NCBI RefSeq assembly: GCF_000017265.1
Contig: NC_011144.1
Location: forward strand, 3,636,001-3,700,000
From: Phenylobacterium zucineum HLK1
GTDB lineage: Bacteria > Pseudomonadota > Alphaproteobacteria > Caulobacterales > Caulobacteraceae
Length of the DNA: 64,000 bases
Reading direction: 5' to 3'
Positions 1 to 8,751 of this stretch are shown here, piece after piece (position 1 is the stretch's first letter; each line of letters starts with the position of its first letter). The notes beneath the pieces are model-generated. The model was given only the letters and a program-made list of their open reading frames with translations, had not been told where the DNA came from and made no database searches. Both the position numbers and the translations under genes were made by a program.

Positions 1-74
1 TCTTCAGCTTCTCTCCGGCGCGAGGCCGATTTGATCCGTGTCCTGCGGGACGTTGCAACGGCCGTGCCAGCGCG

Positions 75-281
75 TCAGCCCGACCGGGGAGAAAACAGGG
101 CGTCGGCCGCCGCGCGGCCCGCCTGCTTGCGGTCGAGCTGGGCCCTCACCCGGGCGATCTCGCTTTCGAGCACCCGGATGCGCTCTTCCAGCTCGGCCAC
201 CGCGTAGAGTTCGAGGTCCTCGCGCACCGCCTCCGCGAGGCGCTGACCGCGGCCGATCCGGACGTCCGCCGGCTCATCCAT
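75..281 (-). CDS. DUF1192 family small protein
   Basis: A 68-residue protein of unknown function. It has a short N-terminal segment followed by one amphipathic helix (LEERIRVLESEIARVRAQLD) with heptad spacing, the signature layout of the alphaproteobacterial DUF1192 family, whose members are usually 60-70 residues. The start is the ATG reading MDEPADV; nine further in-frame codons upstream carry no family similarity. It is divergent from the quinone oxidoreductase gene, 79 bases away. Family assignment comes from pattern recognition. A coiled-coil partner protein or cytoplasmic scaffold role would be inference only. Confidence 0.75.
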   Translation of the reverse strand: MDEPADVRIGRGQRLAEAVREDLELYAVAELEERIRVLESEIARVRAQLDRKQAGRAAADALFSPRSG

Positions 282-360
282 GCCTGCCTCCCTTTCGGCC
301 CCCCGCAATGGGCGCTATCCAACCTCGCAAGCCGCGGAAGCGCAAGTTCGGGAGCGTCGC

Positions 361-1341
361 ATGAGCCTTAACGAGATGACCGCCATCGCGATCGAGGGCG
401 GCAAGGGCCCGGCCGCGGCGCTGAAGCCGGTGCGCGCGCCGGTTCCGCAGCCGAACGCCGGCGAAATCCTGATCCGCGTGCGGGCCGCGGGCGTGAACCG
501 TCCCGACATCGTCCAGCGCAACGGCTTCTATCCCCCGCCGCCCGGCGCGCCCGATACGCTCGGCCTGGAGGCCGCCGGCGAGGTCGTGGCGGGCGCCGGG
601 CGCTGGAAGGCGGGCGACCGGGTCTGCGCCCTCCTGGGCGGCGGCGGCTACGCCGAGTACGCGGTCTGCGACGCCCGCCACGCCCTGCCGATCCCCGAGG
701 GCCTGTCGTTCGAGGAGGCCGCCGGCCTGCCCGAGACGGTCTTCACCGTCTTCGCCAACGTCTTCGAGCATGGCGCCCTGAAGAGCGGCGAGACCCTGCT
801 GCTGCACGGGGCGACCTCGGGCATCGGCACCACCGCCATCCAGATGGCGAAGGCGGCGGGCGCCCGGGTGATCGCCACCGCCCGCGGGGCGGCGAAGGCC
901 GAGACGGCCCGCCGCCTCGGCGCCGACATCGCGATCGACGCCGCCGCCGAGGACTTCGGGGCGGTCGCCAAGGCGGCGGGCGGCGTCGACGTGGTGCTCG
1001 ACATGGTGGGCGGCGACTATTTCGCGAAGAACCTCGAGGCGCTGAAGACCGGCGGGCGCATCGTCTACATCGCCAGCCTCGCGGGGGCCGAGATCACCGT
1101 GCCCATCTTCCGGATCATGCAGAAGCGGGCGGTGATCACGGGATCGACCCTGCGGCCGCGCGACGCCGACGAGAAGGCCCGCCTCGCCGCAGAGGTCGAG
1201 CGCATCGTCTGGCCCTGGATCGCGGCCGGCAAGGTGAAGCCGCAGGTGGACCGCACCTTCCCGCTGGCCGAGGCGGCGGCGGCGCACGCCCACCTGGAGA
1301 GCGGCGGGCACGTGGGCAAGGTGATCCTGACCGCGGGGTGA
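361..1341 (+). CDS. NAD(P)H:quinone oxidoreductase, PIG3/QOR type
   Basis: A zinc-free medium-chain dehydrogenase/reductase of 326 residues, matching the usual 325-335 of the PIG3-like quinone oxidoreductases. It has the N-terminal GroES-like fold (PNAGEILIRVRAAGVNRPDI), the Rossmann glycine motif HGATSGIGTTAIQMAKAAGA near residue 155, and a C-terminal HLESGGHVGKVIL typical of the family. Zinc-binding cysteines are absent. It probably reduces quinones or enones with NADPH in the cytoplasm. The start is ATG 361 (MSLNEMTAI); ATG 376 is an alternative and aligns better with many relatives. It converges on the double-TetR gene with only 8 bases between the stops. Confidence 0.9.
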   Translation: MSLNEMTAIAIEGGKGPAAALKPVRAPVPQPNAGEILIRVRAAGVNRPDIVQRNGFYPPPPGAPDTLGLEAAGEVVAGAGRWKAGDRVCALLGGGGYAEYAVCDARHALPIPEGLSFEEAAGLPETVFTVFANVFEHGALKSGETLLLHGATSGIGTTAIQMAKAAGARVIATARGAAKAETARRLGADIAIDAAAEDFGAVAKAAGGVDVVLDMVGGDYFAKNLEALKTGGRIVYIASLAGAEITVPIFRIMQKRAVITGSTLRPRDADEKARLAAEVERIVWPWIAAGKVKPQVDRTFPLAEAAAAHAHLESGGHVGKVILTAG

Positions 1342-1349
1342 TCCCCCCG

Positions 1350-2582
1350 TCAGTGCAGGAAGACGCCCATCATCATGGGCTTGGCGAACACCGCCGGCGC
1401 GGCCTTCGGCCGGACGTCCGGCACGAGCGCCCCGAGGTCGGCGCAGGCGTTCAGGGTGGCGTTGAGCATCTGGGCGGCGATGACCGGGTCCACCGGCCGG
1501 ATCGAGCCCTCGGCGATGCCGTCCGAGATCATCGAGGCGAAGCGGTCCGAGACCCGGTTGGCGTGCTCGACCATCTGGCGGCGCATCTGCTCGGGCAGCG
1601 CTGTCAACGCCGAAGTCCGCAGCAGCGGGCCGTGCTCCGAGAGCTGGAACTCGGCGAGGGCGGCGGCGCAGGCGCACAGCCGCTCCCACTGGTTGCCGGG
1701 CAGCTCCATGGCCAGCCGCTGGGCCCGGCGCATGACCTCGAACGTCCGCTCGAAGCAGGCGACCACCAGGTCGTCCTTGGCCTCGTTGTGATGGTAGAAG
1801 CTGCCCTTGGTGACATTCAGCTCGGCCGAGATCTTGTCGACCGAGGCGCCCCGGTAGCCGCGCTTGTTGATCAGCCGGGTGGCCGCCAGCAGGAAGGTCT
1901 CGCGGGCCAGTTCGGGTCCCTCGCGCGCGGCCAGCTCCTCCATGGGGATCGGCTGGGGGGTCCAGGTGTCGCCGGGCGCGGCGACCCCGTGGACCAGGAT
2001 GTCGTGCATCCGGTCGCGGACGCGGGAGTAGTCCTCGGGATCGTACTTCGGCAGCCAGGTCTGGGCCCAGAACAGCTGCTCGAGCAGCATGCGGGTGCGC
2101 GCCGTGCGCCGGCCGCGCGACATCCAGGCGAGATCGGGGGTGTCGAAGATCTGCCGGACCTTGCGGAACAGCTTGCCGTAGGCCGTGGAGGCCTCCTCGC
2201 GGCGGGGCGAGCTCAGCGCCCGCATGTCGGAGATGACCGGCAGGGGCGCGGCGTCCTCGGCGACGGTCTGGCGCATGCGCTCGAAATAGAGCGTCAGGAG
2301 GCGGTGCAGGCGGTCGGACGGCGTGGCGGGCGCCAGGGCCTGCTCGGCCATGTCGTGCAGCGCCTCGACCCCGCGGATGATGCAGGCGGCGGCCAGGTCG
2401 TCCTTGCGCTTGAAGTAGTAGGTGACGCTGGTCGTCGAGAGGTCCACGGCCGCGGCGGCGTCGGACAGCGTCAGGCCCTTGACGCCCTTGCGGTTCAGGA
2501 TGCGGGTCGCCGCATCCAGGATGGCCTCGCGCTTGCGTTCGAACCGGTCCGTTGATCGCGCCGCCGCGCCGCGTGGGGCCAT
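1350..2582 (-). CDS. tandem (double) TetR-family regulator
   Basis: A 410-residue fusion of two complete TetR/AcrR repressors. The first HTH spans about residues 14-60 (ILDAATRILNRKGVKGLTL, then STTSVTYYFKRKDDL), followed by a ligand-binding-like helical region. A second HTH occurs at about 228-275 (LLAATRLINKRGYRGASV, then VTKGSFYHHNEAKDDL) with its own C-terminal helical domain. Ordinary TetR proteins are about 200 residues and act as homodimers, so one chain here holds two DNA-binding domains and could bind as a pseudo-dimer or bridge two operators. It lies 71 bases downstream of the ScfR-like gene on the same strand. A 10-bp palindrome sits just upstream of its start. The ligand and targets are unknown. 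Confidence 0.85.
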   Translation of the reverse strand: MAPRGAAARSTDRFERKREAILDAATRILNRKGVKGLTLSDAAAAVDLSTTSVTYYFKRKDDLAAACIIRGVEALHDMAEQALAPATPSDRLHRLLTLYFERMRQTVAEDAAPLPVISDMRALSSPRREEASTAYGKLFRKVRQIFDTPDLAWMSRGRRTARTRMLLEQLFWAQTWLPKYDPEDYSRVRDRMHDILVHGVAAPGDTWTPQPIPMEELAAREGPELARETFLLAATRLINKRGYRGASVDKISAELNVTKGSFYHHNEAKDDLVVACFERTFEVMRRAQRLAMELPGNQWERLCACAAALAEFQLSEHGPLLRTSALTALPEQMRRQMVEHANRVSDRFASMISDGIAEGSIRPVDPVIAAQMLNATLNACADLGALVPDVRPKAAPAVFAKPMMMGVFLH

Positions 2583-2597
2583 GAAGCCTTGTTACTC

Positions 2598-2607
2598 CGT
2601 TGCAACG
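2598..2607. promoter_or_regulatory. palindrome CGTTGCAACG, possible TetR operator
   Basis: A perfect 10-bp palindrome 16 bases upstream of the double-TetR start codon, a position suited to autorepression. The identical sequence occurs at positions 51-60. This is seen directly; operator function is inferred from position only. Confidence 0.35.
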
Positions 2608-2653
2608 CCATTTCTGCCCCGGAACGGGCCCGCGCGCAAAGGGTGACGCCCCG

Positions 2654-4093
2654 TCAGGTGGAGGCGAACGGATAGGGCGAGATGGATTTGGTGAAGTCGT
2701 CCACCGTCAGCGTGCGGCTGATCGGCTCGGCGGCGCGCTGCGGACAGGCCGGCCGCTCGCAGATCCGGCAGGCCGGGCCGATGCCCGTGGCGACCGGCTC
2801 CTTCAGGTCCAGGCCGCGGGAATAGACCAGCCGCTCGGCGTACTTCAGCTCGCAGCCCATGCCGATGGCGAGCTCGGCGTCGTCGCCGGCGTAGGGGGTC
2901 GCGATCCGCGAAACGGTCCGCGACAGCGTGAAGTAGCGCTGGCCGTCCGGGGTCTCGATGATCTGGGTGACGATCCGTCCCGGCGTGCGGAAGCTGGAGT
3001 GCACGTTCCAGCGCGGGCAGGCGCCGCCGAAGCGCGAGAACGGGAAGTTGCCGCCGGCGAAGCGCTTGGAAATGTTCCCGGCCGAGTCCACCCGGACCAT
3101 GAAGAAGGGCACGCCCCGCGCGCCGGGGCGCGCCAGGGTCGTCAGGCGGTGGCAGGCCTGCTCGTACGAGACGCCGAAGCGGGCGCGGATCAGCTCGATG
3201 TCGTAGCCGGTCCGCTCGGCGGCCTCGTGGAAGGCGCCGTAGGGCATCAGCTGGGCCGCGGCGAGGTAGTTGGCGAGGCTGACCTTCAGGAGCGAGCGCG
3301 TGGGCCGGTCGGGCGGCCCCGCCCGGTCGGCCAGTCCGTTGAGCAGCTCGCCGTTCTCGAGCACCGCCAGCTGGTAGGCGAGCGAGAACGAGCGGCCGGC
3401 GCCGGTCAGCACCTCGGACAGGAACAGGCGCTTGCGGTGGTAGTCGAAGCGCCGGACGCTCTCGGGCAGCACGTCCACGGGCACGACGCGGACCTGCACG
3501 TTGTGCTTGCGCAGCAGCCGCTCGCGGGCGGCGGCGGCGAAGTCCTGCGGCTCGGGCTTCAGGTCGGCGACCAGCCGATCGGCGGCCTCCTCCAGCTCGC
3601 CGAAATAGTTCTTCTGGGCCTGGATGTAGTCGCGCACCCAGTCCGAGGGCGTGACGACCGAGTTCTCGAACGCGCCCTCCTCGGGGCGGCCCACCTGGCC
3701 GAGCTCGCTGAGCCGGCGCTGATCGAGGTAGGCGCGGTACAGCCGCACGATCGCCTCCGAGACGCCGGGCGCGCTGTCGGCCACCTCGGCGACCTCGTGC
3801 CGGGCCACGCCCAGGTCGCGGAACATCTGGTCCGAGAACACTTCGGCGAGGTCCGTGGCGCTGGCCGACTCGGGATCCGACGAGAGGGTCTTCAGATCGA
3901 GGTCGTAGGCTTCGGCCAGCCGCAGCAGCACCTGGGCCGTCACCGGCCGCTGGTTGCGCTCCAGCAGGTTCAGATAGCTGGGCGAGACGCCCAGATCCTC
4001 GGCCATCCGGGTCTGGGTCAGGCCCAGGTCGCGCCGCAGCCGCTTCAGGCGCGCGCCGAGGAAGAGCTTGCGGTCTGTCGGGGCCAGGGCCAT
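2654..4093 (-). CDS. ScfR/RamB-type short-chain fatty acyl regulator
   Basis: A 479-residue transcription factor. An XRE-type HTH lies at residues 10-65 (LGLTQTRMAEDLGVSPSYLN), followed by an IrrE/DUF955-like central domain and a C-terminal DUF2083-type region with a cysteine cluster CRICERPACPQRA near residue 444. This architecture is that of the RamB/ScfR/PrpC-regulator family, which senses acetate or propionate metabolism through acyl-CoA-linked ligands. It is divergent from aceA, the classical target of RamB. The zincin HEXXH of true IrrE peptidases is not visible (the equivalent stretch reads AYQLAVLENGE), so it is probably a ligand sensor and not a protease. The first arm of the inverted repeat at 4104-4145 is only 10 bases from its ATG, implying autoregulation. 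Confidence 0.88.
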   Translation of the reverse strand: MALAPTDRKLFLGARLKRLRRDLGLTQTRMAEDLGVSPSYLNLLERNQRPVTAQVLLRLAEAYDLDLKTLSSDPESASATDLAEVFSDQMFRDLGVARHEVAEVADSAPGVSEAIVRLYRAYLDQRRLSELGQVGRPEEGAFENSVVTPSDWVRDYIQAQKNYFGELEEAADRLVADLKPEPQDFAAAARERLLRKHNVQVRVVPVDVLPESVRRFDYHRKRLFLSEVLTGAGRSFSLAYQLAVLENGELLNGLADRAGPPDRPTRSLLKVSLANYLAAAQLMPYGAFHEAAERTGYDIELIRARFGVSYEQACHRLTTLARPGARGVPFFMVRVDSAGNISKRFAGGNFPFSRFGGACPRWNVHSSFRTPGRIVTQIIETPDGQRYFTLSRTVSRIATPYAGDDAELAIGMGCELKYAERLVYSRGLDLKEPVATGIGPACRICERPACPQRAAEPISRTLTVDDFTKSISPYPFAST

Positions 4094-4103
4094 GCCTGTG
4101 CGA

Positions 4104-4145
4104 TTGTCACAGATTTACATGATTTACAAGGTTCGTCTGTGACAA
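4104..4145. promoter_or_regulatory. inverted-repeat operator between regulator and aceA
   Basis: Arms TTGTCACAGA (4104-4113) and TCTGTGACAA (4136-4145) are perfect reverse complements separated by 22 bases. Between them lies a tandem direct repeat of GATTTACA (4112-4119 and 4121-4128). The stretch is AT-rich against a GC-rich background and lies in the divergent promoter space. The likely binder is the adjacent ScfR-type regulator, by analogy with RamB control of aceA/aceB; this is inference. Confidence 0.65.
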
Positions 4146-4251
4146 CTGCGCCTTTTGCCCGCGCCAACGTCCTCGACCCCAAGGGATTTCAAGCGTTAGT
4201 GGCCCCGGACGGCTTGTCAAAAAGCCATGACCGGAATTGTGGAAGAGGCAG

Positions 4252-5844
4252 ATGGCGTATCAGGACCACATCATCGAGATGAGCCAGCTCGTTCAGGCGA
4301 AGAACGGCGCGTGGGACGGGATCGATCCCGAGGCCGTGGCGCGGATGCGCCTGCAGAACCGGTTCAAGACCGGCCTGGAGATCGCCAAGTACACCGCCGA
4401 CATCATGCGCAAGGACATGGCGGCCTATGACGCCGACCCCTCGCAGTACACCCAGAGCCTCGGCTGCTGGCACGGCTTCGTCGCCCAGCAGAAGATGATC
4501 GGCATCAAGCGCCACTTCGGCACGACCAAGCGCCGCTACATCTACCTGTCGGGCTGGATGATCGCCGCGCTGCGCTCGGAGTTCGGCCCGCTGCCCGACC
4601 AGTCGATGCACGAGAAGACCTCGGTCCCGGCGCTGATCGAAGAGATCTACACCTTCCTGAAGCAGGCCGACGCCCGCGAGCTGGGCGGCCTGTTCCGCGA
4701 CCTCGACGCCGCCCGCAAGGCCGGCGACGCAGCCAAGGAACAGCAGATCCAGGACAAGATCGACAACTTCGAGACGCACGTCGTTCCGATCATCGCCGAC
4801 ATCGACGCCGGCTTCGGCAACGCCGAGGCGACCTACCTGCTGGCCAAGAAGATGATCGAAGCCGGCGCCTGCGCCATCCAGATCGAGAACCAGGTCTCGG
4901 ACGAGAAGCAGTGCGGCCACCAGGACGGCAAGGTCACCGTCCCCCACGAGGACTTCATCCAGAAGCTGCGGGCCGTCCGCTACGCCTTCCTGGAGCTGGG
5001 CGTCGACAACGGCGTCATCGTCGCGCGCACCGACAGCCTGGGCGCCGGCCTGACCAAGCAGATCGCCTTCTCGAAGGAGCCGGGCGACCTGGGCGACCAG
5101 TACAATAGCTTCCTCGACTGCGAGGAGATCGATCCGGCCCAAGTCGGCAACGGCGACGTGGTGATCACCCGGAACGGCAAGCTGCTGCGTCCGAAGCGCC
5201 TGCCCTCCAACCTGTTCCAGTTCCGCGAAGGCACCGGCGTCGACCGGGTCGTGCTGGACTGCGTCACCTCGCTCAAGAACGGCGCCGACCTGCTGTGGAT
5301 CGAGACCGAGAAGCCGCACGTCGAGCAGATCGCCAGCATGGTCGACCGCATTCGCGAGGTCGTCCCGAACGCCAAGCTCGCCTACAACAACAGCCCGTCC
5401 TTCAACTGGACCCTGAAGTTCCGCGAGCAGGTCTTCGAGGAGTGGACCAAGGAAGGCAAGGACGTGTCGGCCTACGACAAGTCCAAGCTGATGAGCGCCG
5501 AGTACGACGAGACCCCGCTGGGGATCGAAGCGGACCAGAAGATCCGCAGCTTCCAGGCGGACTCGGCCAAGCGCGCCGGCATCTTCCACCACCTGATCAC
5601 GCTGCCGACCTACCACACGGCCGCGCTCAGCACCGACAACCTGGCCAAGGAGTACTTCGGCGACCAGGGCATGCTGGGCTACGTCCTGGGCGTCCAGCGG
5701 CAGGAGATCCGCAAGGGCCTGCCCTGCGTGAAGCACCAGAACATGTCGGGCTCGGACATCGGCGACGACCACAAGGAGTACTTCGCGGGCGAAGCGGCCC
5801 TGAAGGCCGGCGGCGTCCACAACACGATGAACCAGTTCGCCTAA
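4252..5844 (+). CDS. aceA: isocitrate lyase
   Basis: Isocitrate lyase cleaves isocitrate to glyoxylate and succinate, the first step of the glyoxylate shunt, in the cytoplasm. The 530-residue chain belongs to the longer bacterial isocitrate-lyase subtype. The active-site loop is present as EKQCGHQDGK with catalytic Cys221, and the metal-binding region reads PIIADIDAGFGNAEATYL. The start is ATG 4252 (MAYQDHIIEM), preceded by GGAAGAGG at 4241-4248; five more upstream in-frame codons are rejected. It is divergent from the ScfR-like regulator and followed by DUF4170 and malate synthase on the same strand, so the shunt is encoded together. It is probably induced during growth on acetate or fatty acids. 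Confidence 0.96.
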   Translation: MAYQDHIIEMSQLVQAKNGAWDGIDPEAVARMRLQNRFKTGLEIAKYTADIMRKDMAAYDADPSQYTQSLGCWHGFVAQQKMIGIKRHFGTTKRRYIYLSGWMIAALRSEFGPLPDQSMHEKTSVPALIEEIYTFLKQADARELGGLFRDLDAARKAGDAAKEQQIQDKIDNFETHVVPIIADIDAGFGNAEATYLLAKKMIEAGACAIQIENQVSDEKQCGHQDGKVTVPHEDFIQKLRAVRYAFLELGVDNGVIVARTDSLGAGLTKQIAFSKEPGDLGDQYNSFLDCEEIDPAQVGNGDVVITRNGKLLRPKRLPSNLFQFREGTGVDRVVLDCVTSLKNGADLLWIETEKPHVEQIASMVDRIREVVPNAKLAYNNSPSFNWTLKFREQVFEEWTKEGKDVSAYDKSKLMSAEYDETPLGIEADQKIRSFQADSAKRAGIFHHLITLPTYHTAALSTDNLAKEYFGDQGMLGYVLGVQRQEIRKGLPCVKHQNMSGSDIGDDHKEYFAGEAALKAGGVHNTMNQFA

Positions 5845-5860
5845 CCGCTTGAAGGAGCGC

Positions 5861-5880
5861 GCCCGGCCGCAAGGCCGGGC
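5861..5880 (+). other. GC-rich hairpin with GCAA tetraloop after aceA
   Basis: GCCCGGCC-GCAA-GGCCGGGC forms a perfect 8-bp stem capped by a GNRA tetraloop, placed between the aceA stop and the DUF4170 start. No T-run follows, so it is not a standard terminator. It could stabilise the aceA transcript 3' end or set different expression of the two genes (inference). Confidence 0.5.
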
Positions 5881-5893
5881 CGCCGGAGTGACC

Positions 5894-6103
5894 ATGATGA
5901 CGAAGGAAAGGTTCTGGGTGGTCGGCGGCGAATACAGCTGCCTGGCCTTCAAGTCTCTGAAGAGCGGCGCGCCCGAGGTGCTTGGTCCCTACGACACCCG
6001 CGAGGAGGCCCGCGCGGCCTGGCGGCGCAAGTCGGACGAGACCCGCGCCTGCGCCACGGCCCGCTACGCGATCGCCACCGAGCATCTCGTCCTGCCGGCC
6101 TGA
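5894..6103 (+). CDS. DUF4170 family protein
   Basis: A small cytoplasmic protein of 69 residues (68 from the second ATG at 5897). The sequence MTKERFWVVGGEYSCLAFK, then GPYDTREEARAAWRRKS and a C-terminal YAIATEHL, is characteristic of DUF4170, a family of small alphaproteobacterial proteins of unknown function. A GGAG at 5884-5887 serves either start. It sits between isocitrate lyase and malate synthase and is followed by a strong terminator, so it is probably co-transcribed with aceA. A link to the glyoxylate shunt is suggested only by position. Confidence 0.8.
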   Translation: MMTKERFWVVGGEYSCLAFKSLKSGAPEVLGPYDTREEARAAWRRKSDETRACATARYAIATEHLVLPA

Positions 6104-6121
6104 CGTCGTCTAAGATCTGAC

Positions 6122-6164
6122 GGCCCCCGCGCCTCTCCGAGGGCCCGCGCGGGGGCCGGTTTTT
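6122..6164 (+). terminator. rho-independent terminator after aceA-DUF4170
   Basis: GGCCCCCGCGC (6122-6132) pairs perfectly with GCGCGGGGGCC (6147-6157) and is followed by GGTTTTT. The 11-bp stem with a T-run is a good intrinsic terminator. It separates aceA-DUF4170 from aceB. Confidence 0.8.
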
Positions 6165-6205
6165 CGCACGTGCCCTCGGCCCTGCTTTCGACCCCGGAGC
6201 GTCCC

Positions 6206-7807
6206 ATGTCCGTCGACCTCGCCACGCGGCCTGCCGTGAAGCTGACCCAACCGTTCGAGGGCCGCGATTCCGAGGTGCTGACGCCCGAGGCCCTGGCCTT
6301 CCTCGGCCAGCTGCACGCCCGCTTCAACGACCGCCGCCTCGAGCTGCTGGCCCTGCGCGAGGAGCGCCAGACCCGCTTCGACGCCGGCGCCAAGCCCGAC
6401 TTCCTGGCCGAGACCAAGGCGATCCGCGACGGCGACTGGAAGGTCGCCCCAATCCCCGCCGACCTGCAGGACCGCCGGGTCGAGATCACCGGCCCCGTCG
6501 ACCGCAAGATGATCATCAACGCCCTGAACTCGGGCGCGCGGGTGTTCATGGCCGACTTCGAGGACGCCAGCGCCCCCACCTGGCGCAACATGGTCGACGG
6601 CCAGATCAACCTGATGGACCGCTGGGGGGGCAGGATCGGCTTCACCGATCCCAACACCGGCAAGAGCTATGCGCTGAAGGACAAGGTCGCGACCCTGATC
6701 GTCCGCCCGCGCGGCTGGCACCTGCCGGAGGCCCACGCCCTCGTCGACGGCGAGGAGATGAGCGGCGGGCTATTCGATTTCGGCCTCTACTTCTTCCACT
6801 GCGCCAAGACCTCGCTGGCCGCGGGCTCGGGTCCCTACTTCTACCTGCCCAAGATGGAGAGCCACCTCGAGGCGCGGCTGTGGAACGAGGTGTTCGTCTA
6901 CGCCCAGGACGCGCTGGGCGTGCCGCAGGGCACGATCAAGGCCACCGTGCTGATCGAGACCCTGCCCGCCGCCTTCGAGATGGACGAGATCATCTACGAG
7001 CTGCGCGACCACATGGCGGGCCTCAACTGTGGCCGCTGGGACTACATCTTCTCGTTCATCAAGCGCCTGAAGGCCCATCCCGACGCGCTGACGCCCGACC
7101 GGGCGGTGATGACCATGGGCAAGGCCTTCCTGCAGGCCTACTCGTACAAGCTGATCCAGACCTGCCACCGCCGGGGCGCCTTCGCCATGGGCGGGATGGC
7201 CGCCCAGATCCCCGTGAAGGGCGATCCGGCCGCCAACGAGGCCGCCTTCGCCAAGGTCCGCGCCGACAAGGAGCGCGAGGCGACCAACGGCCACGACGGC
7301 ACCTGGGTGGCCCACCCCGACCTGGTGCCCGTCGCCATGGAGGTGTTCGACCGGCTGATGCCGACCCCGAACCAGCTCGGCAAGCTGCGCGAGGACATCA
7401 CCGTCACCCGCGAGGACATGCTGCAGGTCCACGACGGCGAGCGGACCGAGGCAGGCCTGCGCGAGAACATCCGCGTGGGCGTGCAGTACATCGAGGCCTG
7501 GCTGCGCGGCCGCGGCGCGGTGCCGCTCTACAACCTCATGGAGGACGCGGCGACGGCCGAGATCAGCCGCACCCAGATCTGGCAGTGGATCCACCACAAA
7601 GCCAAGCTGGCCGACGGCCGCGAGGTGACCCCCGAGCTGTTCCGCCAGGTGCTGGACGAGGAGATGGCGGGCCTGCGCCAGACCCTGCCGGGCGGGTCGT
7701 TCGAGACTGGCCGCTTCGCCGAGGCCCAGAAAATCTTCGTCGAGATGTGCCTCGCCGAGACCCTCGAGGAATTCCTCACGCTGCCGGCGTACCGGGTGCT
7801 GGATTGA
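6206..7807 (+). CDS. aceB: malate synthase A
   Basis: Condenses glyoxylate with acetyl-CoA to malate, the second step of the glyoxylate shunt. At 533 residues it fits malate synthase A (about 530) and not the 720-residue G form. The family signature is visible: [14 protein letters not shown], the barrel motif [19 protein letters not shown], and [17 protein letters not shown]. The start is ATG 6206 (MSVDLATRP). It follows the terminator at 6122-6164 with only about 40 bases before the ATG, so it depends on readthrough or a short dedicated promoter. Its 3' end overlaps the convergent EamA gene by 32 bases. Confidence 0.95.
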   Translation: MSVDLATRPAVKLTQPFEGRDSEVLTPEALAFLGQLHARFNDRRLELLALREERQTRFDAGAKPDFLAETKAIRDGDWKVAPIPADLQDRRVEITGPVDRKMIINALNSGARVFMADFEDASAPTWRNMVDGQINLMDRWGGRIGFTDPNTGKSYALKDKVATLIVRPRGWHLPEAHALVDGEEMSGGLFDFGLYFFHCAKTSLAAGSGPYFYLPKMESHLEARLWNEVFVYAQDALGVPQGTIKATVLIETLPAAFEMDEIIYELRDHMAGLNCGRWDYIFSFIKRLKAHPDALTPDRAVMTMGKAFLQAYSYKLIQTCHRRGAFAMGGMAAQIPVKGDPAANEAAFAKVRADKEREATNGHDGTWVAHPDLVPVAMEVFDRLMPTPNQLGKLREDITVTREDMLQVHDGERTEAGLRENIRVGVQYIEAWLRGRGAVPLYNLMEDAATAEISRTQIWQWIHHKAKLADGREVTPELFRQVLDEEMAGLRQTLPGGSFETGRFAEAQKIFVEMCLAETLEEFLTLPAYRVLD

Positions 7808-8666
7808 CGACCGCTCGCCGGGGCAGCAGCAGCGCCCCGGCCGAGACGATCAGGGCGGCGCCGATCAGCACGGGGCCGCCCGGCACGTCGCCGAACGCCA
7901 GGTAGCCGATCGCGGCCGAGCCCAGCAGCTCCAGGTAGCTGAGCGGCGCCAGCGTCGAGGCCTCGGCCCGGCGGAAGGCCAGCACCGACAGCACGTGGGC
8001 CAGGACCCCGAAGGTCCCCATGGCCGCGAACAGCCACAGGTCCGAAACCCTGGGCGTGGTCCAGTTCAGCGCCGCCTGCGGCGCGAGCAGGAAGAGGCCC
8101 ACGAGGTACTGGAACGCCAGCGTCTGAAAGGGCGAGCTGCCCTCGGCGATCTTGCGCGTGACGACCTGGAAACAGGCGTAGGCGACGCCTGAGCCGAAGG
8201 CGAGCAGCAGGCCGGGCTCGATGGCGCCGCCGCCGGGCTGCAGGATGATCGCCGCCCCGCCGACGCCGAGCGCCAGGCTCGCGAGCTTGGCCGGCGTCAT
8301 CCGCTCCTTGAGCACCACCACCGCCAGCAGGGCCGCGACGACGGGGCCGATGAAGTAGGCGCTGACCGCCGTCGCCAGCGGGATGCGGGCGATGGCCATG
8401 TAGTAGAGCGTCGCCGCCGCCAGCAGGAACACCAGCCGCAGCAGGTGCAGGCGCCGCTGGGTCTGCGGCAGCAGGGAGAGCCCGTGCAGCCGCACGGCGA
8501 CGGGCGTGACCAGGCAGGCCGAGGCGGCGAAGCTGACCCAGCCGATCATCAGCGGCGAGTAGGTCGACGACAGGTGCTTCGCCAGCCCGTCGACCGCCGG
8601 GATGATGAACATGGCGAGGGCCATCATCAGGACGCCCTGCGCCCTTCGGCTCATCCCTCCGGTCAT
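7776..8666 (-). CDS. EamA/DMT-family transporter
   Basis: An inner-membrane protein of 296 residues with about ten hydrophobic segments arranged as two five-helix EamA repeats, e.g. [19 protein letters not shown] at the N-terminus and [17 protein letters not shown] in the second half. The ISR-like feature [19 protein letters not shown] closes the first repeat. This is the drug/metabolite transporter layout (RhtA/YdcZ-like exporters). The substrate cannot be told from sequence. The stop lies inside the convergent aceB gene. Start ATG 8666; ATG 8654 (MSRRAQG) is also possible. Confidence 0.85.
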   Translation of the reverse strand: MTGGMSRRAQGVLMMALAMFIIPAVDGLAKHLSSTYSPLMIGWVSFAASACLVTPVAVRLHGLSLLPQTQRRLHLLRLVFLLAAATLYYMAIARIPLATAVSAYFIGPVVAALLAVVVLKERMTPAKLASLALGVGGAAIILQPGGGAIEPGLLLAFGSGVAYACFQVVTRKIAEGSSPFQTLAFQYLVGLFLLAPQAALNWTTPRVSDLWLFAAMGTFGVLAHVLSVLAFRRAEASTLAPLSYLELLGSAAIGYLAFGDVPGGPVLIGAALIVSAGALLLPRRAVVNPAPGTPAA

Positions 8667-8751
8667 GCGATCGCCCCCCCGAGCGCTCTTCGAGACTAGA
8701 TCGGATTCCGGCCCTCGGCGACGCCGCCGGGACGGGCCGGGCTCCGTCCGC

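Noticed and set aside
1..74. Partial gene at the left edge
   Set aside because: No frame in these 74 bases shows a recognisable motif, so nothing can be claimed beyond the palindrome at 51-60.
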